64,000 nucleotides of DNA. It comes from Hirundichthys speculiger. Its lineage: Eukaryota; Chordata; Actinopteri; Beloniformes; Exocoetidae. Location: positions 155,983 to 219,982 of the forward strand of contig JAGFBZ010000732.1 of NCBI GenBank assembly GCA_018398805.1. The letters are read 5' to 3'. The position numbers and the translations under genes are program-made. Below are positions 24,467 through 36,400 of this stretch, in pieces; the first letter of the stretch is position 1, and each line of letters opens with the position of its first letter. The notes under the pieces were generated by a model, which was not told the origin of the DNA, did no database searches, and was given only the letters and a program-made list of their open reading frames with translations.

Positions 24467-27400
24467 TGTGATTCTACCAGGCCCCCTCCCCAGTGAACCC
24501 CAGTGCGCTGGACCGCACAGCAGCCTGGCTATTGAATATGAATGTGCAGTATTTAGACCATGAGGGGATGGAGCCCGAGTCACTGAGAAACAGAGAGGAT
24601 CTGACTCAGGTGGAGAAGGTAACCAGCCATCGAAAAACCTCTGACCCCTCACCAACCCTTCCTTTCACAAACCACTTCAACCCCCCACTGCACTCTCCTT
24701 TCTTTCTCTACCACTCATTAGTTTCCTGATAGAGCCCCTCCCCCCCTGAAAACACTTCCTCCTCACTTTATTATCTGCTGTATTATTCAGTCCGGTTGTG
24801 CATGCGACTATATTTTTATGAAACTGGCTTTGTAGCAACGGTCAGGCTGTTTATCTGCCGACCCTGAGAGAGCGAGACGGAGAGAGGGAGAGAGGGAGAG
24901 AGGGAGGGAAGACTGGAAAATAACTGAAGCTAAATAGAGTCTGCGAGCAGCAGTAGTTAATATCAGCTCTAAAACTGGAACAACTTCATTACTCTGCTGA
25001 TGATTTTCTCGATGAACGGGTCGACTCCGTGGCCCGTAGCCCGCTGAAAAGAAGAGACGGATGTAAAATGATGTCTTGTTTCATCCAGACTCAGATATAT
25101 TCAATTTACTGTGATTAATGACCCCCCAAAAAATGTTTAAAAAGTGTCCAATTAGCTCAATTGAAGAGCTCGTTGCACTTTCATGTATCGAAAATGACTA
25201 AAAGGATTTTTTTTTTTATTCGGTTGTTGCAACATGAACCGGTTGTTGCGGTTCATCAGACATATTTCAGGGACTTAGCGGACGGCGCCGCGGCGGCGCT
25301 AACGAGAATGATTTTCAAAGTAAGGCGCAGCTCCCTCATCTCACCTGAAGTGAAGCAAAACCTTTAGGAGATGACGTGCGCAGCGAAGCTCAAAATGAGA
25401 CGTTTGAAGGTCTGCCTTCAACCTTGAAAAACCTTCTCTTACAGCTTTCCAACCCCCTTCTCTCTTTGTCACTATTTTTTTTTTTTTTTAATTAACTGAA
25501 AAGTAAAAAAACTGAGTGTGTGGGTGTGTGTGTGTGTGTATCCACATGCTGTGCACGTGCGTTTGTGTGCGAGAGAGACGCAGGACGATGCTTTTATTTT
25601 ATTTTATTTTCGCTGCTGCTTCCTGAACCCTGCAGTCGTTCCCCGTCAGCTCTGCTTCCATGCTTTGGTTTGCTGCCACATGCTCCCCCACAACCCCCCC
25701 ACCCGACCCCCGTGCTGTTTCTCCCCCCCCCCCCCCCCCTCAGTAATGAGTACAAACTGTCATCCTTACATGTCTCGAGCTTTCTGGAAGCCAGCAGCCC
25801 AGGCGGGGGGAGAGCAACCAAAGAAGGGAATAACTGGAGTCTCAGTAAAGAAGTGGCGGGTCGCCTTTAAAAATAGCAGCAGGACTGGAAAACAGTCAAA
25901 ACCTCGACAGAACCAACACGAGCTGCAGCCGCCGGTCCGCACAGGCCGTGCTATTGTCTCGTTCGTACGTGCAGAGAGTTCGATAATAAAACCGGGTTGT
26001 AAGTCTTGTTAGAAAGTTAGTTCCTCCTCTTTTAATCATGTGGAGGTTTTTTTTGTGTGTGTGTATAAAAACCATAAAAACTGATAACAGTGGGTTTTAA
26101 TAAGACGCACATTCAACCTTACACGAAACAACATTTAGCTTTAATCGCCACACTATTATTAATTCAATAAAAATGAAGCCAAAGATGATTTTTTTTTCTT
26201 TTTTTAAATCACGTGGTCGATACTAAGTACCCTCTCACTGCTTCTTTAGGATTTTTAGTAGAGCTGGGCAACGATTAAAATATTTAATCGCGATTAATCG
26301 CATTATTTCCCTGATTAATCACGATTAATCGCATTATATACGAAAAATCAAACAATGAATTCAAAAGTAGTGTACTTAAGTGCACTTTTATTTAAATGTT
26401 CTGCTGCCATATGAACGAAAGTGCCATAACATTTGTTGTTCAAACCCTTTTAACATCATCTTGTCAGTAACACATATTTAGTGTAAATCTCATCTTAAAA
26501 AATGTCAAATAAAATAAATCTTATGGCCACTGACAGGGGATTAAAGCAATCCTGTTTTATGAGAATAAAAAAAGTCTACAAACAAAATCCAACAAAATGA
26601 TTGTGTCTCAGCACAATCAGAACATTAAAACAGGTAATTTCTGAGGTAACAGCAGAAACTTTTAATGGGGAGTTTAACTTGGCAGTTGTTACAAATAACC
26701 TTGTTTCTATCAAATCCTCCGTCTGGGAGAACTTTAAAATGAAAATGTTCATGTTAAAGTTCAGTAACTTTACCAATTTGTGTATCATTCATTCTTTCCA
26801 TTTTCAATTGTCAATCAAAAATTTTAAAAATAATTAAAAAGTGACATTTTATTACGTTTTTCGTTTTTAAATCTAACACAAAAAAATGAAAAGAATGCCT
26901 GTTTTTTTTATATATATTTCAATTTTCGACTTGGATCAAAAATATGAAATTAAAAAACAGGCCACATTTGGCCACATTTGTTTTATAATCAAGGACTGGA
27001 CTTTCTGTTGTCATTACACATCTGTGCCACTAGATGGAGCCGCACTGCAGTAACCAGCTAGAGAACAGCAGGACAGTGAACACATGGAGCAGATCTGATG
27101 GAACATGGAGGAATGACGCAAAAGTTTTGTTGCAGTCCAGAATTTTTTTTTTCAAACAGAATTGTTAATATTGCTACCTGAGTTGCTACCCGAACTGTAA
27201 AGTTCACAGATTTTTACCGTTCTCCATGTCTGTTTTAGCTTTTCTGCATGTTTTTCCGCCAATTCTGTTCCGGTTCTGCAGCAACCAGTAACAGACTTTT
27301 CAAAACAAAAGCATGTGAGCAACATGCATAACTCGCGATAAAATAAATGTAGGCGTTAATAAATTAATGAGTTAACGCGATAATAACACGTTAACTTGCC

Positions 27401-30400
27401 CAGCCCTGATTTTTAGTGAATAAGTTGCTGTCAGGTGCTGCCAATAATCAGCCCTTGACGAACTGATTGTTCGTCTGCAGCTGTGTGCCAACAGGGAAAG
27501 ACGTAAGTAAATGTCTCGCAGTGCTGCACGTCAGTCTGGGAAGGGTCGTGAAATAATTCACAGACGATCTGGGTATCGAATTGTGAGTGAAAAAGATAAT
27601 TAATACATTGAAGCTTTCAATTTCTTGAGTACGGGAGGGAAAGCAAAATCAGTGCAGTGCTCAGCGTTTTATAACAGAAAAAAAAAAAACATGATTAAAA
27701 CCAGGAGCGCTAACTTTTGCTCAACTGTACGCGACGAGTGATTTTCCTGGAGAAAATCTGCGAGGTTTATTCGGCTTTAGCTGGAGGTGTATTTTTAGCC
27801 GAGGCAGTTGCTGTGAAAGCTGCTTTCAAATCTCTCTCGCTCAGATGGAAATCTAACCGACCTGGATCGTCGTCAGATGGAGCATCGGGGCAACAGGTGC
27901 AGAGACGCATCTGCTCCAGCCACCGTTGTTCTCAGTCTCTCTTTTGTTCCGTCCTGCTATCAATATTCATGTGTGATCATCCCATTCTTTAATCTGTTGA
28001 ATTTTAAATACTGATCTGCACCAGATAGTTACAGTCAATGTGACACTTTTGTGCCAAGCAGGATAAAAACATGATTTTTTTTTTTTTTTTGACGTCGATA
28101 GCTTTAGATTGGCAGAGAGACTGAGATTTTAGCGGCTGAGTCACAGCAGAGGGATTTCAGAGATGCAGAGAGGAGTGCAGCTTTGCTGGAAGATGTTGCA
28201 TTTTATTCAAATTAAATTGAAAGACAGGATTTACTGTCATGCAAAAGTTGCCACCTCTTCTTCTAATCCCTTGTCTTTCATTTTTGAGTAAAATATATGC
28301 GTGTAATAAACATATAACGTAATAACGTTGGGGTCTCGCTATTGGGCAAATACAAACTCAGATGAGCAACATATGTGCGTTAAATAATAAAGTCCATGAC
28401 GGCACGATTAGAAGTATACTGAATGAGTGCTTGGTAGGAGAAGGAGAACTAAAGAGGACATAGAAGGGTGACAGGCGGCAAAGACGAAGGAATAGAAGAA
28501 GAAAACATGACAAGATAAACAGAGAGGATGAGATGGTTGCTGCATCACTGTTTGCTATTTGCGTGCGCTATATTGGTGGCGATGAACGAGAAGAGACGCC
28601 TCATACTCAAAGGGGACGTGAAAACTCCTCAGTGATGTCATCTCCTGCCCACAGCATATCCAATCAGCATTGAGTCAACACCCAGAAGTTTTTTGGGGGC
28701 CGCTCTGATTATCTCACCTGCGGCAGGTGCGTGTTTCAGCTCTGTAGAAGGTCCCAATGTTTCTGGGGGGTTTTTGTGGGGCCATTCCTGGTAATGGAGA
28801 CTCACATCAATACTTTGGGTGAATTCCAATTCCTCCCTTAACCCTCAATCTCAACCCTCAATCTCAAAAATGCGCGCTCCCGCTAAGTGCTAGTACTGTC
28901 CCGATTCTAAGAACGTCAAATTGAGGGACAAGTTTGAGGGCTGTATCGCCCTCAATATTGAGATTCTCCGGCACCACCCTTGGTAGTAAGGGCTACCCAG
29001 AAGGCACTGGGTAATTTAGCCAAGACATCTACGAAAAGGATGGCGACAAAAAAAGCTAGCTACAAATGTATCTTCGTAGTTCTTAAAGATATAAATGTTA
29101 CGAAACCATCTTATTGTTTTTGTTTGAGACTTTTTTCATGGATTAACATCGTTGTTGCGTAACATTTATTTTTTACTTTACGACGTTTGCTGCCGGACCG
29201 GTGGCCCCGGCCGGCTTCACGTTACTTGTATACCTTGTTGTGTAGCGACGGAGGACTGAACAGCGTTGCCGGGTGAGAAATGTAGGATTATCGTACCAGA
29301 GACTCAAAATTATCGTATTTTGAGGAAAATTATCGTACATCTGTCATAACCAAAATAACAGGCTCAATGATGCGTTATAGTCAAATTTAATCACTCTAGT
29401 GTTAAATAGCGGCGAAGCTGACCATTCAGTCCATTCAGTCTGTCATGCTCGTTGTTCTGAGACAAACATTCATATCTCACGCTGAGCAAAGCAAGATAGG
29501 CTGAAATCATGTCACATGGGAACAGATGCCTTCAGGATTCACAAAAAAAAAAAAAAACAAACTCCGGCAGACAGTTACAGCAGGCAATAATGTGAAATAG
29601 TCAAATTATCGTACATTTGGCCTTTTTTGGATTATTGATCGTACAGAGGGCCAAATTATCGTACAAATATGGATAATTATCGTACACCTGGCAACGCTGG
29701 GACTGAATAATGTATCCTCTATTGAGTTATTTGCTAGTAACAAGCTAGCCCTGACACTTACTTTCGAGGGTTAAGATTGAGGGCCAAAAATGAAAGGTTA
29801 AGAGCGAGGGTTGAGATTGAGGGTTAAGAGAGGAATTGGAATTCACCCTTTAGGCCCTGCAAAACAGCCCCTGGTCCCCACCGGTGAAAACACACCTGTA
29901 CAGGCAATTGTGTGGCCATACTGTTAAAGTCTGTCTGAATTTGAGTCATGCAACAGGACAACAAGCTGTCGCCTACAAATAAGTCGACATCATAACAGCT
30001 TTACGCTGGGGCGCCGAAAAGGGGGGGTAAAGGATACGGATTATAGGGGCCCATGATTGAGGGGGGCCCAGAGAGGCCCCTAATGATGATCAAAAATAGC
30101 ATCAACAAATTTCGCCGCTGTGTTGGGGGCCCGGTAAAGATTCTTTTCATGGGGCCCAAAATCCCTAGCGGCGCCCCTGGCTTTACGGACAGTGAAGTAT
30201 CGAGGCCTTTGAATGGCCTAGTCAAAGTCCAGACCAGACCAGAGTAGTCCATAGATATGTGCATTGAGGGCCCGATTCTCCCGCCCGTGTAAGAGTTAGG
30301 CACGGCCAGTTGCACATTTCGAACTGCGGGCATTCTGCAGCGACTTAACCCTCAACGCGCCTTCACTTGAGATACCCGCGCTAGGTGGAGCGACCTCAAA

Positions 30401-33400
30401 ATGTAGGCATTCCCTGTCGATTTCACCTGTACGCGCATTCCCCCACTGACTGAAGCGTCCTTTCACTGACGCACCTCTGAGTCTGCAGTACATCCAGCGC
30501 CATCTGAAGGTTATACATTGTACAGTAATCTCTAACACTTTGTGGTTAATGCCCAAACCCCCCCACCCCCCACCGCAAATGGTGAAAAGTGCGATGTGGA
30601 TGTACATGTACATGTTCCACTTTTTTGGCAATTGTCATCATTTTGCGATGCCGTTTCGGTTCTCCAGAGGCACTTGGCGATGGGCGGCGTCCTTTGGGAT
30701 CCATTTGGAATTTAAAACGGGACTAAACCTTTGTCTCACAAGAGCAAGAGATGGGAGATGCAGCGACGCATGTCAGCCAATTAGCGTACAGACAACCAAC
30801 GCCACAGTAATGCCCGTCATAGCAGACAATCACAGGCCTCGATTTTCATTCATGGGGCATCCCATGTTGGCTCTAGTTGCTTCCCGAGACTCGTTCTTGA
30901 TGTGATGTGTTTCGCGTCAGCCTTGCGCGCTTCGTCTGAATTTTTTTCAATTTTTTTTTTTCAAAATTTTTTTTTTTCGATTGATATTTTTGAAACCTCC
31001 ACAATTGCTGAGACCGCGAAGTGTGAGGGATTACTGTATTCCACTTGAAGTAAAACAAACGCTGGAAAAATGCAGGCTGTAGGTTAAATCCACACAAGCA
31101 ACTGAATGTGGGGAAAGTTACAAAACACACCTAGATTTACTCCAAGGTAAGTTTACTTTGTTTAGTTGATGATTGATTTAACCACCGTTTAGTAAAAGTA
31201 ATAATATGATTTAGCAGCAGGGAGGGTAATGAGTTCTCTGTTAGCATTAGCTCTGGTCCATAGTGTCGATGACTTCTCTACTATGGACCAGAGGCCGCTA
31301 GCTAGCTATAAGCCTGCCTTGTTGTCTACAAATATATATGGCCCTGGATATTTATTTTGTTACATATAAGCTGAGGCTTGTGATGTTAATGTCACTGTAT
31401 TAATCATCTTAACAAATGCTGCGACTGTCTCATGTTAACATAGCTCTGGTGTGGGACAGACCTATGGACCAGAGCTAATGCTAACAGAGAACTCATCACT
31501 ATCATATTATTACTTTTACTAAATGGTGGTTAAAATCAGTCTTCTAATAAACAAAATAAACTTACCTTGGCGCAAATGTTGGTGTGTTTTGTAACTTTCC
31601 CCACATTCAGTTGCTTGTGTGGACGGACACATAACTGAACCTACAGCCTGCATTTTTCCAGTGTTTCTTTTATCTTGGGAAAGGGAATAAAAATGTCCCT
31701 CCAAACATTCTGGACGCCTCGAATCACTGTTGCAGGTCCCCAGCAGCAATATTCCACCATCGCATTATTATAGTATAATATTAACACTGATGATGCACAT
31801 CGGAAAAATAGCGAATTAACACAGTCCTTAACGCAGGAGCAGCAAGTTTGTCCGACCTAGCAACGGTAACTAGGAAGGGGGCGGCGCTTACCGAAAGGTC
31901 AATTGATTTCAAGTTGCACAGTAGACACAGCTTTGTGATTTTTGGATGGACTGGTAAACTTTTATCAAGTCATACCTCACAGGGGGGGTTGATACTGAGA
32001 CCCACCATGATCGCATGACTTAAATTATGTTCTCACACACAAAAACAGACGAGATTAAAACATGGGTTTCAGAACCAGGAGTGGGACATGTGATGCACAT
32101 TCCTCCTCCCTGAAAATATTTCAGTTGCAGCTAATCAGCTGATTAATGTCTAGATTTATCATTAAATCTCAGTCTGACACTCAGTACCATTTATAAAGTC
32201 CTCGGTGGGTTTGGGAGGAGTAGTTGAAGCAGTGCATGCGGATTAGAAACCTTGAAGCATCTCATCTCTCAAGATGTGTCACCGGCAAACTTCAACCGGA
32301 CAGAACAGCGAAGTTAAAACAATACGTCGGCATGTCCAGAACCAACTTCTCTGCTCCACTTTCTGAAATTAAACTCATTGAAAACCCTCTCTGAGGTCTG
32401 GTGGTGGATCGGGGGGAGATTTCCAGAGCTGATCTGGCACATTATCTCACAATTCATCCCTCCTTTCTCTGTTCTCCCCAGCTTTTTGTTCTCTGGTTTT
32501 TAAAGCGTATCAACATGTCACTTATTTCAGACACCAGAAAACAGTTCAATTAGACTTTTTTCCCCCCTTTTTGTTCTTGTCAACAATGGTAATGAAGAAA
32601 GGCAGCATGCTTAGATATAAATGATGATGATGATGATGACAGCTGTGATGAAAGCCTCTTCATGTCTCCGCTTTGTTCAGTACCAGCAGGAGATCGCGGT
32701 GCTGCAGGAGAAGTTGCGGGCGTCGGTGCAGAAGCTGGAGGAGTACGAGGCCCGTCTGAAAGGTCAGGACGAGCAGGCCCAGAAGGTGCTGATGGAGTAC
32801 CAGGCCCGGCTGGAGGAGTCGGAGGAGCGCCTGCGCAGGCAGCAGGACGACAAGGACCTTCAGATGAAGAGCATCATCAGCAGGTAGGGAGCAGAACAAG
32901 GACGGATCTATCGTGTGTTTGTTCTGCAGGTCCTGCAACGCGTTTTATTTGACATTTCCAGGTTGATGTCGGTGGAGGAGGAACTGAAGAAGGATCACTC
33001 TGACATGCAGGCAGTCGTGGACTCGAAACAGAAGATTATCGACGCACAGGTCAGTTTGTTCTTCACAATATGCTGACTGACAGGAAAGCTCCCTGTGTGG
33101 GATGCATCCGTGTGTTTCCAGTTAATGTGCTGGCTGTTGTTTCTCCCGCCTGATGAAACAAAAGGTCTCCGGGGATGCAAGGAGATGTTTAACCTCTTCC
33201 TCACAAAGCACCCGTGGTACCAGGGGGAGGGAAGAAGACCACTTCCACTTTAATAAAACATAATTCCAACGCCAAGCAGCTAACTTAACACATCGTAAAA
33301 GGGCAAGAAAGCAGAATGCCACAAAAAATAGCTGCTACATGTTACAAACAGAAGCTAAGACTCCAGAGATTGCAGCAGTGTGATGATCACCACCCTATAG

Positions 33401-36400
33401 CAAAAACTCACTGAGCCAACAGTTAAAAATAAGGGTCCACGATAACTATCGGGCCGATAACTATCGGGCCGATAACAGGAAATGATGACGTCATCCCAGT
33501 AACGCCAATATCACGACGAATAGTCCCGATAACATATATATATTTCTGTCAACACGGCAGTGCCTCGCTCCCTCTGAGCTTTGAATGACCATGAATGTTA
33601 TGTTCAAGTGACGTCGGCATAATCAGAAAAACAATTACTCAATAAGGAAAATCAAGAATACCCCCTCATGCCAGAAAAACAACTCGTTAACTCGGTCTTA
33701 ATTTTGGTAGTTGCTGACTTGAATTGATATTCGCAGTATTTTCCCACATGTTACATATAAAAAAAGAAAAAATAGAAAAGGATGAAAGAATGACTAGCAA
33801 ACAAGGTAACGTGGGAATTTATGTTACACCTTGAATGCAGCCTGCAGCACAGCGTACTGATCACAACAAACATGGCAGTGTGGAACTTCGTTAAAGTTTC
33901 AGAAGAAGATAGTTTGGTGGTTATTTGTGACGAATCCTCCGAGTGAATTCTACGAGGAGGGAAGCACAAGCTTTAATACGTAAAACCCGATCGACCACCT
34001 ACAAGATAACAATCACTTCCATGGAGTTTTGAAATCGTGCTAACGTGAGCTAACGGAAGCTAATGCTAACGTGCGCAAGCCAGCAGCAGTTTCTCCTCCC
34101 CTCCTCTCCCTCATTCCTCTCATCTAAAGCTTCCATGAGATTAAAAAATAAAAACTGCTGAACCTCATTTACTTTAATTAAAGGTATTCATTTAAATGGA
34201 ACCAAAAGCCAAAAAATCCTTTAAATGTTAATCTTTTTCAGTTTGTAATTTTGATGCATGTATTTCCATCAGTTCAAGGAGCCTTTATGTTTTTATATCA
34301 GTTAGTAATGAACCTTATTTAAGTTGATGTGAGATATCAAATAGGTTTGTTTGATAGCTTTAAGAAAATGTTTGAGAGGTTTGCTAATAGTTTTTCATTG
34401 GAAAAAATAAATATCTGTTCATTTAAAGAGTCAAAACTATTTTTGATTTTGTTCATAGTATTGATGTAATGATCTTATATGTGTGTGTTATCGGTTATCG
34501 GTTTTAAAAAACAGTTATCGTGCATCCCTAGTTAAAAACAAAAAAAAAAAAACAACTTTACTTTCTATAACCCAACTCTAAATTTAGTCTTCCTTTTGGT
34601 GTTTTGTCATCGTAAGTCATATCCTAACGCAAAACTCCACTCCATTTATGTAATCCCAAGTCTCTGTGACGAATCAAAATAATTTTTGGTCTCTGGGATT
34701 GTTTCCGTTGCTGGAAGAACTTTACGCAGGATGCTATTCCTAGTGAATATCTCTGAAGACAAACCAATTTTCCGTCACTCTGACTGCATCACGCCTGAGG
34801 TGATTTTTGATTTGTGAACCGCAGCATTCTTCTGGCTGTGAAGATCCCATTGTGTTGTCAATCACCCAGATCCACCAAGGAGAAACACAGCACTCCAACA
34901 CCTACAGTTTAGCAACTGCAACAACACGGGGGGGGGGGGGGGGGGGGTAGCGCGCACACTGAAAATAATAACTGAAGTAAACAAACCCAAAACAAATATA
35001 TTGAACCAAAATATAAATGCAAGATCCAAGACTTTTTCTGTGAACACAAAAGGCTTATTCCTTTCAAATATTGTTCACAAATCTCTCTAAATCTGTATTA
35101 GTGAGCTCTTCTCCTTTACCGAAATAATCCATCCACCTCTGCTGATTAGACAGAATGATGGTTGCACAGGTGTGCATCAGGCTGGCCACGATAAAATGTG
35201 CAGTTTTATCACGCGGCACAATGCCACAGATGTCGCAAGTTTTGAGGGCGTGTGCAACTGGCGCGCTGACTCAAGGAAAACATCCATCAGAGCTGTTGCA
35301 CGTGAATTGAATGTTCATTTTTCTACCATGAGCCGTCTCTAAAGGCGCTTCAGAGAATTTGGCAGTGTGTCCAACCGGCCTCACAACCACAGACCAGGTG
35401 TAACGGAACCAGCCCAGGACGTCCACATCCAGCATCTTCACCTCCAAGATCGTCTGAGACCAGCCACCCGGACAGCTGCTGCAACAACCGGTTTGCACGA
35501 CCAAAGAATTTTACGCACAAACTGTCTGAAAACCGTCTCGGGGAAGCTTGTCGTCACCATTGGGGTCTCGACCTGACTGCAGTTCGTCATCCTAACCGAC
35601 TTGAGTGTGTAAGAGCTGACATTCGATGGTGTCTGGCTCTTTGGAGAGGTGTTCTCTTCACGGATGGATCCGGGTCTTCACCGTACGGGGCGGATGGCAG
35701 ACAGCTTGTACGGTGGCGCGTGGGTGAGCGGTTTGCTGATGTAAACGTGGATCGAGTGGCCCATGGTGGCGGTGGGGTTATGGTGCGGGCAGGCGTACAC
35801 CACGGACAATGAACACATATGCATTTCATCAATGGCATTTTGAAGGCACAGAGATAACGTGACGAGATCCCGCGGTCCGCTGTTCATCCACTACCAGCAC
35901 ATCATGTTGGAGCATGACAATGCACGGCCCCGTGTTGCAAGGATCTATACACTAGTGCTAGACAGTATACCGGTTCATACCAAATACCTGTGTTTATTTT
36001 TCTTATATGAATTTTTCATATACCGTAATACCGGTGAGTATGTACTGTAGTGTACACAACGTTGGGAACATCGCGCGGCGGAACGCAAGTGCCGCAGAAC
36101 ATTGTTTAACAGGGGATTGTTTTGCAGTTGCACTGGAGGCACAACACGCTACTAGTTTCTGGTTAAACGGTCATGGCTGCTAACAGCGAAAGTCCCGAAG
36201 TGGAAGCTCCAGAACGCCAACATGAGACTGAGGAACCTCTTCCTAAACGAGGAGCCGTGTCTGTCGCGTGGAAGTTCTTTGGATTTAGAAAAGACGACGT
36301 CCAACGTGATATCAATTTTTGGTCATACCGCCCAGCACTACTGTACACAATACCTGGAAGCTGAAAACAGGCATGGCCAGCACACTCACATTACCCATTC

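Noticed and set aside
25740..25870. Possible extra dab2ip exon after the C-rich tract (cccctcag acceptor-like)
   Set aside because: The tract mimics an acceptor but the frame has no similarity to the DAB2IP family, and exon G joins exon H directly in phase and in sequence.
25518..26012. 164-codon plus-strand open frame in an intron
   Set aside because: Begins in a GT repeat, passes through a C run, lacks any domain, and does not fit between exons G and H of DAB2IP.
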